64,000 nucleotides of DNA from Streptomyces turgidiscabies Car8 (GTDB taxonomy: Bacteria > Actinomycetota > Actinomycetes > Streptomycetales > Streptomycetaceae): NCBI RefSeq assembly GCF_000331005.1, contig NZ_AEJB01000361.1, forward strand, positions 372,001 through 436,000, in the 5' to 3' direction. Made by a program: the position numbers and the translations under genes. Numbering within the stretch: position 1 is the first letter of the stretch; each line of letters begins with the position of its first letter. Shown piece by piece: positions 53,159 to 61,845 of the stretch. Under the pieces are notes generated by a model. The model did no database searches, was not told the DNA's origin, and saw only the letters and a list, made by a program, of their open reading frames with translations.

Positions 53159-54361
53159 TCACTGATGAGGGTAAAAGTTGGGGCGCTGGTCGGCGTTGTC
53201 GTAGTAGCGGTGGAAGACGGGGGTGATGCCGCTGGAAAGCGGAGGGACGATCCAGCTCCAGTCCGCGGGTACGGTGCGGCCCTGGCGTTCCTCCTTGGTC
53301 AGGTGGGCGAGGAAGCGCCGGGACTCCTCGTGGTGGTCACTGATCCGGACGCCTGCGGCCGCGAAAGAGTGCAAGACGGCAACGTTGAGTTCGACCAGAG
53401 CGCGGTCACGCCACAGGGTGGACTCGCTGGTGGTGTCCAACTGGAGGCAGGCGGCCACGGCGGGGAGCAGGTTGTAGCGGGCCTCGTCGACGAGGTTACG
53501 GACGCCGATCTCCGTGCCCATGTACCAGCCGTTGAACGGGGCGAGGGGGTAGTCCACCCCGCCGATACGCAGGCGCATGTTGGAGATAACGGGTACGGCG
53601 TGCCAGCGCAGGCAGAGTTCGGCCAGTCGTGGGACGTCGGGGTGGGTGATAGGGACCTCCAGGACAACCTCCCGCGGCAGCTCGAAGAACCGCGGTTTGT
53701 CGTCGTGGGCGTCGATGACCAGGGGCAGGACGTCGAACGGCCCTTGGCGGCCTCCCTGCCATCCGAGGCCGCGGATGGCCTCGGTGAGGTCGGCAGATCG
53801 CGGGTCGCCGAGTACGGTGCCGTCGTCGCGACGGTGGCCGGCGTACCGGACGAGTTGCTCGTTCCACACCCGCGGGCCGGGTCGGCTGGGTGCGTCCGGG
53901 GCGAAGACCGAAATCACCGGCCTGATACGCCCACCGTTGGTCGCCTGGCGCAGGTGCGTGCAAAGGTGCCGGTGGATTACCTCGGGGGCTGTGGTGTCCC
54001 GGCGGTCCAGGACGCGCAGGCTGTTCCAGTACAGGCGGCCGATACAGCGACTGGAGTTGCGCCACGCGACACGGGCACCGAACACGAGCTCGGCGGTGGT
54101 ATGACGGTAGGTGCCCGTGGCGTCGATGGCAGCGCGAACCTGGTCCAGGCGCCGAGTGAGCGGGACGGCCTGGTCGGACTGCTCCGCGTGAAACTGGCGC
54201 AGGAACTCCTCGGCCTCGTCTGGATCGGCGACGCCGCAGTCCTGCGACGTCGCCGGTTCCGCCGACGGGACGGGACTGAGGGGCGAATCGTGCGCCAGCG
54301 CCGGGCACGCTGTCGGGGACGGGGCGGGCAAGGAAGGGCCCAGGGCGACTTCGAAAGTCAC
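53159..54361 (-). CDS. txtD: nitric oxide synthase, TxtD
   Basis: 400 residues from GTG 54361 (GAGGAA upstream). Bacterial NOS oxygenase domain: heme-thiolate Cys in AWRNSSRCIGR, substrate Glu in FNGWYMGTEIG, and a pterin-site-like WSWIVPPLSSG near the C-terminus. It makes NO from L-arginine. In thaxtomin biosynthesis NO from TxtD is used by TxtE to nitrate tryptophan. There is no reductase domain, as in other bacterial NOSs. It lies 31 bp downstream of txtE in the same orientation, so one transcript is likely. Confidence 0.95.
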   Translation of the reverse strand: MTFEVALGPSLPAPSPTACPALAHDSPLSPVPSAEPATSQDCGVADPDEAEEFLRQFHAEQSDQAVPLTRRLDQVRAAIDATGTYRHTTAELVFGARVAWRNSSRCIGRLYWNSLRVLDRRDTTAPEVIHRHLCTHLRQATNGGRIRPVISVFAPDAPSRPGPRVWNEQLVRYAGHRRDDGTVLGDPRSADLTEAIRGLGWQGGRQGPFDVLPLVIDAHDDKPRFFELPREVVLEVPITHPDVPRLAELCLRWHAVPVISNMRLRIGGVDYPLAPFNGWYMGTEIGVRNLVDEARYNLLPAVAACLQLDTTSESTLWRDRALVELNVAVLHSFAAAGVRISDHHEESRRFLAHLTKEERQGRTVPADWSWIVPPLSSGITPVFHRYYDNADQRPNFYPHQ

Positions 54362-54392
54362 GATTCCTCGCAGGGGTAGAGCGCCAGCCTCG

Positions 54393-55613
54393 TCAGCGGA
54401 GGCTGAGCGGCAGTGAGCGGAGAGAGCGGAACTCGAGGTTCTCGTTCCAGATCGGCTGGCCCGACGGCCGGACGCCCGGGAAGCGGCCCAGCAGGGCTAC
54501 GTAGAACCACTTCAACTGCAGGGAAACGATCTGCGCGGCGAGACAGGCGTGCACCCCCTGGCCGAACGACAGGTGCCGACCACTGTTGGGACGGCCGAGG
54601 TCGAAATCGTGCGGCCTCTCGAACATGTCGGGGTCCCGGTTGGCCGCGCCCAGGAACAGGGCGACGGCCTGCCCTGCCTTGATCTGTACGCCGCCCATGT
54701 CGACGTCCGTGGCCGCGACGCGCCATGTGAACTGGTTTGAGGCGTTGTAGCGGAGGACCTCGTTGGCCGTATTGTCCACACATGCCTGGTCCGCCAGGAA
54801 GCGTTCGATCTGCTGCGGGTTGCGGGCGAACGCGAGCATGCCGCTACTGAGGGAGCCCGGCGTCGTGGGTGCGAACAACGCGATGAACACCAGCGCCAGT
54901 TGATGCACGGTTTGTTCCGGCGTGGTCTCGGTCAGACCATCCTGGGCGGCCGCCAGGCGGGCGATGACGGTGTCCGGTAGGACCTTACCCCGCATGCCCC
55001 GGAGGAGTTCGAAGGCGTACGTGTGTAGGTCGGTGAGCTGTTCCATAACTGTCCCCTGGGTCACCGGCTGGTCTTTCGGACCGGAGTGGTACGTCATGAT
55101 CGTCTCCACGCGCGGAATGAGGAATCCGAGGTCCTCCTCGGGGACTCCGAAGGCGTGCACGGCAGCGCGTAGGGGGAGTTGGGCAGCCAGGGCGGGGACG
55201 GCGTCGATCTCGGTGGCACCGGCCGGGATTGAAGCGACCAGGTCGTGCGCGGCCTTCTGGATGACCTGGTCGTAGTGCTGGTGCGCGGAACGGGTGAAGC
55301 CCGCGTGGACGGACCGGCGCAGAGCGTCGTGGAGCGGCGGGTCCGTATACATCACCACGTTCTTGGTCCAGCGGTGGAAGATGCTCTCCGGCGGCAGTGG
55401 CTGCCCGGGGAACTTCGCGGCCAGCACTTCTGTCCCCCGGTCGGCGGTGAACTGGGGATCCTTCAGCCCGGCGGCGCACTCTGCGTACGGCAGTACCGCC
55501 CAGGCATTCAGGCGCTCGACCCAGTGGATGGGGTCGCGCCGGACCAGGTCGGCGTAGACGGGGTAGGGGTCGGCCACGATGGACGGGTCCGCGAGTGGCG
55601 AGAGGGCGGTCAC
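54393..55613 (-). CDS. txtE: cytochrome P450 TxtE (tryptophan 4-nitration)
   Basis: 406 residues from GTG 55613, AAGGAG 7 bp upstream. P450 features: heme loop [14 protein letters not shown] (Cys ligand), ExxR in NEVLRY and an unusual I-helix with [13 protein letters not shown] instead of the common AGxET. TxtE uses O2 and NO to convert L-tryptophan to 4-nitro-L-tryptophan, the building block of thaxtomin. The length is that of known TxtE. It is the first gene of the txtE-txtD pair. Confidence 0.95.
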   Translation of the reverse strand: MTALSPLADPSIVADPYPVYADLVRRDPIHWVERLNAWAVLPYAECAAGLKDPQFTADRGTEVLAAKFPGQPLPPESIFHRWTKNVVMYTDPPLHDALRRSVHAGFTRSAHQHYDQVIQKAAHDLVASIPAGATEIDAVPALAAQLPLRAAVHAFGVPEEDLGFLIPRVETIMTYHSGPKDQPVTQGTVMEQLTDLHTYAFELLRGMRGKVLPDTVIARLAAAQDGLTETTPEQTVHQLALVFIALFAPTTPGSLSSGMLAFARNPQQIERFLADQACVDNTANEVLRYNASNQFTWRVAATDVDMGGVQIKAGQAVALFLGAANRDPDMFERPHDFDLGRPNSGRHLSFGQGVHACLAAQIVSLQLKWFYVALLGRFPGVRPSGQPIWNENLEFRSLRSLPLSLR

Positions 55614-56270
55614 GGGAGCTCCTTGGGGTAGTCGAAAAGGAATGCGGAGGCGGGGGGCGCGGCAGGGATTCCAGAAAGCGCAGGAGGCGAGCATCTCGAT
55701 CCCGTGGTCGTCAGCCGCAGCGCATAGGTGCTGACAAGGCGGCAACGCGACATCGCCGGGCGGGCTCTCCAGCGACAGACGAGCCTGACCACGGGGCGGA
55801 GGAAGCCTGTGGCGAGCGGCGACGATTTATAGGTGAAGCAGCCGACAGGGGACCACGCTCACCCGGGTTGCCTGTCCTGGTGACGCAGCCGCCGTAGTAC
55901 CGGAATTCTCTCTACTGAAGGTCACGCGTTGGCACGCCTTCATCATGGATAGGCGTGCCCCGTGAAATCTTGTCGATCGACGACCGATACCTAGCTGTTG
56001 GATGCCAGTTCTGCTACCGGTACTGCGGTTGAACTCGCAGCGAGGCTGCGCCATGCTCGTTTTCGCAGTTCAGCGGAGCTCCCGGAACACCGCGAGGCGT
56101 GGCAAATTAACCCGAACCGGACGGCATCTGACTACGCGAAACCCTGTCGTACGGCCGGCCCGACCCGCCGTCAGCCCACGCCGCCGCCGAATGCAACGAA
56201 CAACCTTACGCCTCTTTCGGTACCTCCTCGGGCAGGATGCCCGGGCGGGGCTGGGGCCAGGGGCCGTTGC
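55614..56270. promoter_or_regulatory. upstream region of txtE
   Basis: About 650 bp without a supportable gene between txtE and IS remnants. It contains the inverted repeat described at 55931-55959 and an AT-richer stretch around 55890-56000, where the txtE promoter is likely to lie. No TGGGAGCGCTCCCA-like CebR box was found here by eye. Confidence 0.45.
55931..55959. repeat. inverted repeat upstream of txtE
   Basis: GGCACGCCT (55931-55939) and its exact complement AGGCGTGCC (55951-55959), separated by 11 bp, about 320 bp upstream of the txtE start. Symmetry and spacing suit a dimeric regulator operator; a hairpin is the alternative. Confidence 0.4.
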
Positions 56271-56603
56271 GTGATCGAGCACGCCGCCATAACCGTCAGC
56301 AAAGCCCTGGTCGACCAGGGCTTCAAGGATCAGGTCGTCGCACGCGGCGTCGGCCTGAGAATTGACGTCGAGATAGTCGCACGCAACCCGCAGGTCAAGG
56401 GGTTCGTGCCGCAGCCGAAGCGGTGGAGGGTCGAGCAGACCTACGGGATCCTGATACTGCACCGGCGCTTGGTCTGCGACTACGAGCACAGTCCCTCCTC
56501 TTCCGCCTCCCGCGTCTACTGGGCGATGACCCACGTCATGACCCGACGCCTCACCGGCGCGCGCGCCACCGCCTGTGCCGCGGCGCAGGCGGTGGCAGTG
56601 TGA
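56271..56603 (+). pseudogene. C-terminal remnant of an IS5-type transposase
   Basis: The + strand encodes DVEIVARNPQVKGFVPQPKR then WRVEQTYGILILHRRLVCDY and MTHVMTRRLT, the C-terminal DDE part of IS5-family transposases with the Glu in WRVEQTYG. The N-terminal half is absent. Confidence 0.7.
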
Positions 56604-56797
56604 ACATCCGGCCCCTGCTCGATGCCCTGGACCTCCAGGAAGACGCTGCCCGGGCCCTGGCCGACAACCTCCGCGCACAGATCGACGGCCTGCAGACCCG
56701 GTTACGGGAGGCCGAGACGCACCTGGAGCACCTCACGATCACCCGCAAGACCGTGAGCCTTTTTCAACCTCTCGCGTCGGCTGGGCAGTTGGCCTGA
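56600..56797 (+). CDS. small coiled-coil protein linked to IS remnant, 3' end replaced by an IS
   Basis: GTG 56600 overlaps the transposase stop (GTGA). The product NIRPLLDALDLQEDAARALA then LREAETHLEHLTITRKTVS is an amphipathic coiled coil, a type of small accessory protein often found behind Streptomyces transposases. From about 56753 it reads into the left end of the next IS, so the original C-terminus is lost. Confidence 0.5.
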   Translation: MNIRPLLDALDLQEDAARALADNLRAQIDGLQTRLREAETHLEHLTITRKTVSLFQPLASAGQLA

Positions 56798-57645
56798 CAA
56801 ACAGGTGAAGCCCCTGGTAGATGGGTTTTCGACCAAGAGAACCGTCTCCACCAGAGGCTTCGCATGCTTGTCTACCCGTCCGGCGTCAACGTGTCCAGCT
56901 CTACCCTCCGCTTCCTCGCCACCCGCCTGAGAGAACGTCGGCGCTCTCTCGGCACGCGGTGGCGGCGTCTGAATGCGGGCCGACAGGCCCTGCTCACCCT
57001 CGCCCACCTCCGCAACGGCCAGCCCTACGCGCAGCTCGCAGCCGGTTTCGGGATCGGCACCACCACCGCCTACCGGTACATCGCGGAGGCTGTCGAGCTC
57101 CTGGCGGCCCTCGCCCCCACGCTCGCCGAAGCAGTACGGGCCGCGTCGACGAAGGCGTACCTGATCCTCGACGGGACGCTTCTGCCGATCGACCGGATCG
57201 CTGCCGACCGCCCCTTCTATTCAGGAAAACACAAGAAGCACGGCATGAACGTGCAGGTCATAGCCGATCCGAAGGGCCGTCTCCTGTGGGCTTCACCGGC
57301 CCTGGCCGGTGCCGTCCATGACGTGCGGGCCGCCCGCGAGCACGGCATCATCGACGCTCTCGCCGAGGCCGGCATCAACTGCTGGGCAGACAAGGGATAC
57401 CAGGGCGCAGGCGGCACGGTCCGTGTCCCTTACCGAGGCCGATGGGACAGCCTCTCCGCCGGCCAGCAGGCCGTCAACCGGTCCCATGCGAAGGTCCGGG
57501 CACTGGTCGAACAAGCCATCGCCACCCTCAAATCCTGGCGGCTCCTGCGTAAGCTCCGCTGCTCGACGACCCGGATCACGAGCCTCGTCCAAGCCGTCCT
57601 CACCCTCCATCTGGCCAGCTCAGACTGAGGATGGAAAAGGCTCAC
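56753..57645 (+). mobile_element. IS5-family-like insertion sequence
   Basis: Imperfect inverted repeats GTGAGCCTTTTTCAACCT (56753-56770) and the complement of AGGATGGAAAAGGCTCAC (57628-57645) bound an 893-bp element with one transposase gene. The exact outer boundary and target duplication could not be settled. Confidence 0.75.
56864..57628 (+). CDS. IS5-family transposase
   Basis: 254 residues. N-terminal HTH_Tnp_4-like block (TLAHLRNGQPYAQLAAGFGI, GTTTAYRYIAEAVELL), then DDE superfamily 4: YLILDGTLLPIDR (Asp), NCWADKGYQGAGG (Asp) and KVRALVEQAIATLKSWRLL (Glu). It appears intact. Confidence 0.88.
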   Translation: MLVYPSGVNVSSSTLRFLATRLRERRRSLGTRWRRLNAGRQALLTLAHLRNGQPYAQLAAGFGIGTTTAYRYIAEAVELLAALAPTLAEAVRAASTKAYLILDGTLLPIDRIAADRPFYSGKHKKHGMNVQVIADPKGRLLWASPALAGAVHDVRAAREHGIIDALAEAGINCWADKGYQGAGGTVRVPYRGRWDSLSAGQQAVNRSHAKVRALVEQAIATLKSWRLLRKLRCSTTRITSLVQAVLTLHLASSD

Positions 57646-58066
57646 TGTGTGGCGCCACTTCTTCCTCGTTTCCTTGTTCAGGACAACCCTATTGGGTGCC
57701 TGTCCGGAAACTTCGTGGCCCCTCATCAAGCAACGGCATTGTGTGCCCGGCGGCAGGTGGCACACGCTGATCTCCAGACCCGTCTCGGTGGCCAGTACGG
57801 CGAGGTTGGCCTTCCAGGCCCGGGCGCGGGAGCTGTTCGAGCCGCCGCCGTCCGCGGTGATCAGAAGTCTGCGCGCGTCGGGGTAGGCCGCCCTGCCTTC
57901 CTCCGTCCACCAGCGGTGCAGGGCCGCGACCGCGAACGCGGCGGGATCCTCCTCCAGCTCGGCCAGTCCGCGGGAGACGCAACCCTTGGAGACTCCGGCC
58001 GCCTTCGCGACGGCGGCGATCCCGCCGTGACCGAGTATCCGGGCCTCCGCCCCGTACAACAGGTAC

Positions 58067-59520
58067 TACAGCCGTGACTCGTGTCCGTGTCCGGTGGCCG
58101 TGTGATGCGTTGACCTGTCCGTGAGTACGGAGCGGGCTGTAAAAGTCTGGGCGGGCTGGTTCGATGACTTCTTCGCCTCTTTGGCGGGTGTCTTCGGGCG
58201 GGTCGAGCCGCGGCGGATGGCGATGGCCTATGTGAAGGCTCTGGTGGCGCCGGTCGAGCGCAAGAACGGGTGGCAGATCGCCGAGCACGTCGGGCACCCG
58301 AGTCCGGACCGGGTCCAGTGGTTTCTGGCCCGCTCGACATGGTGCGCGGATCAACTCCGTGACGCCCTGCGGTCGTTCGTTGTCCAGTTCCTGGCCCGGC
58401 CGGACGGGGTGCTGGTACTGGACGAGACGGCGTTCTTGCAGAAGGGCCGGATGTCGGCCGGGGAGGCCCCGCAGTACGCCGGGATCACCGGCCAGATCGA
58501 GAACTGCCAGGTCGCGGTGTTCTGCGCGTACGCCACCGACACCGGACGCGGGCTGATCGACCGCGAGTTGTACCTGCCCGCCGCCTGGTGCGCCAACGCC
58601 GACCGCTGCCGCACCCAGCACATTCCCCGAGCGCGCGCGAAGGCGGTGGTGACCAAACCGGAACTGGGCCGGCGCATGGTCGAGCGGTGCCGCCGGGCCA
58701 AAGTGCCCTTCGGCTGGGTGGCCGCCGACAGCGCCTACGGCCAGGACCGCAAACTCCGTGCCGCACTCGAACGCCGCCGCATCCCCTATGTGATGGCCGT
58801 CCCGGTGGACGAGACGGTGTCCACCCATGGCACCGGGCCTTGGCGCGAGGACAAGCTGGCCGCTGGTATCCCGCTGATCTTCGAACGCCGCTCCTGCGGC
58901 GTGGGCGCCAAGGGCCTGCGCTCCTACGACTGGGCACTGGCCGACGTCACCTGGCCCGGCGGCGCCGAAGGCGGCCCCCGGCGCGGCCATGTCCACTTGC
59001 TGCGGGTCAGGCGCTCGATCTCCGACCCCGGCCAGGTCGCCTACTTCGCCGTGCACGCCAAAGCCGGCACCCCGATCGGCGAGATCGTCCGCGTGATGGG
59101 GCTGCGCTGGTCCATCGAAGACTGTTTTGAGACCGCGAAGTCCGACTGCGGCCTGGACCACTACGAGGTCCGCACCTGGGACGCCTGGCACCGCCACATC
59201 ACCCTTTCGATGGCGGCCCTCGCCTTCCTCACGATCACTGACACCCGCAGCCGCCACCTCCAGGAACCCGACGAGCACGACCTATTGCCCGCACCGGTCC
59301 CGGCGCCCGAAAAGGGGGCCCGTCGGGCCGCGTTGAAAAGCTGATCCGGCTACACCGCCGAGGAGATCCGCCGCCTGCTCAACCGGCTCGTATGGGCCAC
59401 CACACAGCCACCACCGGCGATCGTGATCATCCAGTCACGCTGGCGCCGAACCCACCAAGCACGCGCACAACGCTGCCACTACGCCACCCGCGACAAACGA
59501 GATCGCGAGTCACGGCTGTA
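58067..59520 (+). mobile_element. IS701-family insertion sequence
   Basis: 1,454 bp with perfect terminal inverted repeats TACAGCCGTGACTCG (58067-58081) and its complement (59506-59520), flanked by GTAC on both sides (58063-58066, 59521-59524). It sits inside the ISAzo13 transposase gene, whose frame is restored by excision. Confidence 0.9.
58121..59344 (+). CDS. IS701 family transposase with in-frame UGA
   Basis: 407 residues to TGA 59342-59344. DDE motifs are VLVLDETAFLQKG, WVAADSAYGQD and LRWSIEDCFETAKSDCGLDH. After the TGA the same frame continues SGYTAEEIRRLLNRLVWATT and RWRRTHQARAQRCHYA to a TAG at 59519-59521, which is the normal family C-terminus. The UGA is therefore a nonsense mutation or a read-through codon; the protein lacks about 58 residues without read-through. 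Confidence 0.85.
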   Translation: MSTERAVKVWAGWFDDFFASLAGVFGRVEPRRMAMAYVKALVAPVERKNGWQIAEHVGHPSPDRVQWFLARSTWCADQLRDALRSFVVQFLARPDGVLVLDETAFLQKGRMSAGEAPQYAGITGQIENCQVAVFCAYATDTGRGLIDRELYLPAAWCANADRCRTQHIPRARAKAVVTKPELGRRMVERCRRAKVPFGWVAADSAYGQDRKLRAALERRRIPYVMAVPVDETVSTHGTGPWREDKLAAGIPLIFERRSCGVGAKGLRSYDWALADVTWPGGAEGGPRRGHVHLLRVRRSISDPGQVAYFAVHAKAGTPIGEIVRVMGLRWSIEDCFETAKSDCGLDHYEVRTWDAWHRHITLSMAALAFLTITDTRSRHLQEPDEHDLLPAPVPAPEKGARRAALKS

Positions 59521-59695
59521 GTACAGGCGGCGCTGACGCTCGTTGAGGTGCGGCGCCACTGCTTCCAGCTTCGCCCGTAACGGGCCGATCAACTCATCGA
59601 AACGTCCCATACCACATCAACGATCCGAAATCCTGGAAGCAACCCGGAGATAATCGACGCCCCCCCCGGCCAGTCGCCGCCACGCCCTCGCCATT

Positions 59696-60643
59696 TCAGG
59701 TGGGGCAGTACTGCTTCCGATAGGCACGGGGAGACATTCCGTAGGCTGAGCTGAAGTTTTTACTCAGCATCGCGGCATCCAACATCCCCCAGTCCGCCGC
59801 CAATTCGTTGATCTTTCGGTGCCTCAGGCTCGGATTCCTTAGGTCGCATGCGAAACGCTCCAGGCGACGGCGTTTGACGTAGCTCATGCTACTTTCCCCG
59901 ATCGATTCGAAAATGCGATGCAACTGACGCACCGATATATTATGTTCGGCCGCGAAGGTCGCCGGGCTGATCTCAGGATCAGCCAATTGCCGGTCGATCG
60001 ACTCCTGAACGGCGATCAGAAGTGGGTCGAATCCCCCAGAGTGTTGCTTGCCGAGCTCGATATATGCGGTTCTCATCGCCGAGGCCGCTAGGATGCGCAC
60101 GACCTCTCTCATACCAGGGGGTAGAATAAAATCGGTTTTCATCATCTCTGCAGCCAGGGCATTCAAGGATGAAAGAAGAAATCCGGATCCGGGATCTTTG
60201 GTAAGATTTACCACGCCGAAAGTTCCCCGAGGCGACATCGGGAGCCCGTCCTTCGCCGCCTCGATGAAACGCAGCACGAGGAATCGCGCCGCAACCGGCA
60301 CATAGATCGAAAATGGAACACTGCCGTCGTTCATGGCCAGCATCCCCGCGCCGATCTCCGAATTTTCCTTGCCATGCGTGATACATGCAAGGCCCGACAG
60401 TGCACATACGACTGTCCGCTGTGGCAAAGTCGCCTCCGAACTTACTGCCTCGAACTCAATGATGGCTTTACCAGAATCTACGGCTGTCGCCTGGATTTCG
60501 CACGCCTCGAAATATTTTACCTGAATGCCTGAGCTCGATAAGAGACGGTACTTTGCGTTCGGCACGTTGTTCGGGAATCGAGTAAAGGTGGAATTCTCCC
60601 CCTCCTCGACTGCGAGCGCGACAAACAGTTCAGGAACAATCAT
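59696..60643 (-). CDS. txtR: AraC/XylS-family regulator, TxtR
   Basis: 315 residues. The C-terminal 100 residues are an AraC DNA-binding domain: FAAEHNISVRQLHRIFESIG, then INELAADWGMLDAAMLSKNF and YGMSPRAYRKQY. The N-terminal region is a ligand-sensing domain. TxtR is the cluster-situated activator of thaxtomin genes and responds to cello-oligosaccharides. ATG 60643 is chosen because GGAGGG lies 7 bp upstream; TTG 60706 and ATG 60688 would be longer. Codon 35 is TTA (60541-60539), implying bldA dependence. GC is lower than in neighbouring genes. Confidence 0.92.
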   Translation of the reverse strand: MIVPELFVALAVEEGENSTFTRFPNNVPNAKYRLLSSSGIQVKYFEACEIQATAVDSGKAIIEFEAVSSEATLPQRTVVCALSGLACITHGKENSEIGAGMLAMNDGSVPFSIYVPVAARFLVLRFIEAAKDGLPMSPRGTFGVVNLTKDPGSGFLLSSLNALAAEMMKTDFILPPGMREVVRILAASAMRTAYIELGKQHSGGFDPLLIAVQESIDRQLADPEISPATFAAEHNISVRQLHRIFESIGESSMSYVKRRRLERFACDLRNPSLRHRKINELAADWGMLDAAMLSKNFSSAYGMSPRAYRKQYCPT

Positions 60644-60706
60644 GTCGAGACCCTCCGCAGGTAACGAATCCGGCCGCCCACCTGCCATATTTGCTTGAAA
60701 TTTCAA

Positions 60707-61845
60707 TCTTTAGGTCATTCGGGTCCGCCATCGAGAGCGAGAAAACCCTGTTGGCAACCTGCCTGTGGGCGAAATACCGGACGCAGATCAGATGTGATGA
60801 CACTCCGCTGCGAACGTCTTCGTCTCGAGCGCGCGGACACTTGGATCGGATTTCGGCGGCCTACTCATCACCTCAGCACGCCACAGAAACATTCCCGTAT
60901 GCCGCAGTCGGCCTCTCCGGAAACAGCACAGAGGGGGGAATGCCGTCTCTGTGATCGGGTTTCCGGATCAGCCTGAGGGGAACTTCTCATCGGGTTTTCC
61001 ATACTCGTCACGAGCGCACGACCGACCGCAACTAGACAGATGCCGTGCGTGTCGTCGCGTGCTGGCAAAATTTGACTCCACCGTTGCCCACCAGGAGGGG
61101 TACTGCGCCGTACGTGAGAGCACCGTGGGAGCGCTCCCGTATTGACCATGCACTGCGGTTGGCAGCCCAGTCAAGTACCTCATGATTGACTTTTCTTCTT
61201 CATTGACCGAACCTTCCATTCGTTGACCAAATAAGCGGAGAGCGCCCCTGAACTGCAACGATGGAATTTGTCTAGACCGCACCTCGCGAATCTGCAGAGT
61301 CACCGTCAGCCCTCTGACGATGACTCATGAACAATCAAGGTAGCCGGAGTCTGTGTGGCCAACTCCCCGGGGTATGACCAGGGACATTGTCCTGTCGGGC
61401 GGTGCGTAAGCTTCGGCGGGATTGGTGGCGGATCCATATGCCCTACTCATTGGACTCGGCTGCCGGCTTTGCCCTGCCAACTGCCCACCCAACCGCACTT
61501 ACGCGCCACGCTGGAGGGTGCATTTTGAGACAGCGGCCCGCCGGGCAGGCGGAGTCGTCGAGCGCAAGCGCCGCCGATTCGGAAGTCGCAGGCAGCTCCT
61601 GTTTTCCCCTGGTCGCGGGAGGCCACTATCCCCGTTTGTTAGCCGAACTCTTTCGGTTGCGGCGAGGCGGCAGGAGCCGTACGTGGATTACCGTCTCACC
61701 GTTGCCAAAGAGGAAGCTTGGCGTCCAGATGCAACGACGCGGTCACTGATCGACAAGACTGCACCACGGAAACAGCCCCATGATGCTTATGTTCCAACGT
61801 ACGAGAACCATTCACGGGGGGGACCTCTATGTCTTTCTTCTTTCG
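60707..61845. promoter_or_regulatory. txtR upstream / txtR-txtA intergenic region
   Basis: 1.1 kb of relatively AT-rich DNA without a supportable gene. It contains the CebR-type box at 61126-61139 and a cluster of TTGAC motifs at 61068, 61142, 61186, 61203 and 61222, some of which may be -35 elements. The decayed IS110 begins at 61846 and separates this region from the NRPS gene. Confidence 0.5.
61126..61139. promoter_or_regulatory. CebR-type operator
   Basis: TGGGAGCGCTCCCG differs from the published CebR consensus palindrome TGGGAGCGCTCCCA at one position. CebR is the cellobiose/cellotriose-responsive LacI repressor and controls thaxtomin genes in S. scabiei. The site lies about 480 bp upstream of the txtR start and on the side of the NRPS. 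Confidence 0.8.

Larger units (their letters stand above)
57655..59610 (-). pseudogene. ISAzo13-family transposase gene split by IS701
   Basis: ATG 59610 on the - strand starts MGRFDELIGPLRAKLEAVAP, HLNERQRRLY; after removal of the IS701 copy and one GTAC the frame continues LLYGAEARILGHGGIAAVAK. A jump then leads to RRLLITADGGGSNSSRARAW and ISVCHLPPGT, the ISAzo13 catalytic region. A large internal deletion lies between DP and AAF, and the 3' end is lost near 57730. Inactive. Confidence 0.85.

Noticed and set aside
53148..53170. Hairpin CCTCAT/ATGAGG at the txtD stop as terminator
   Set aside because: Stem of only 6 bp overlapping the stop codon, with a large loop; too weak to call.
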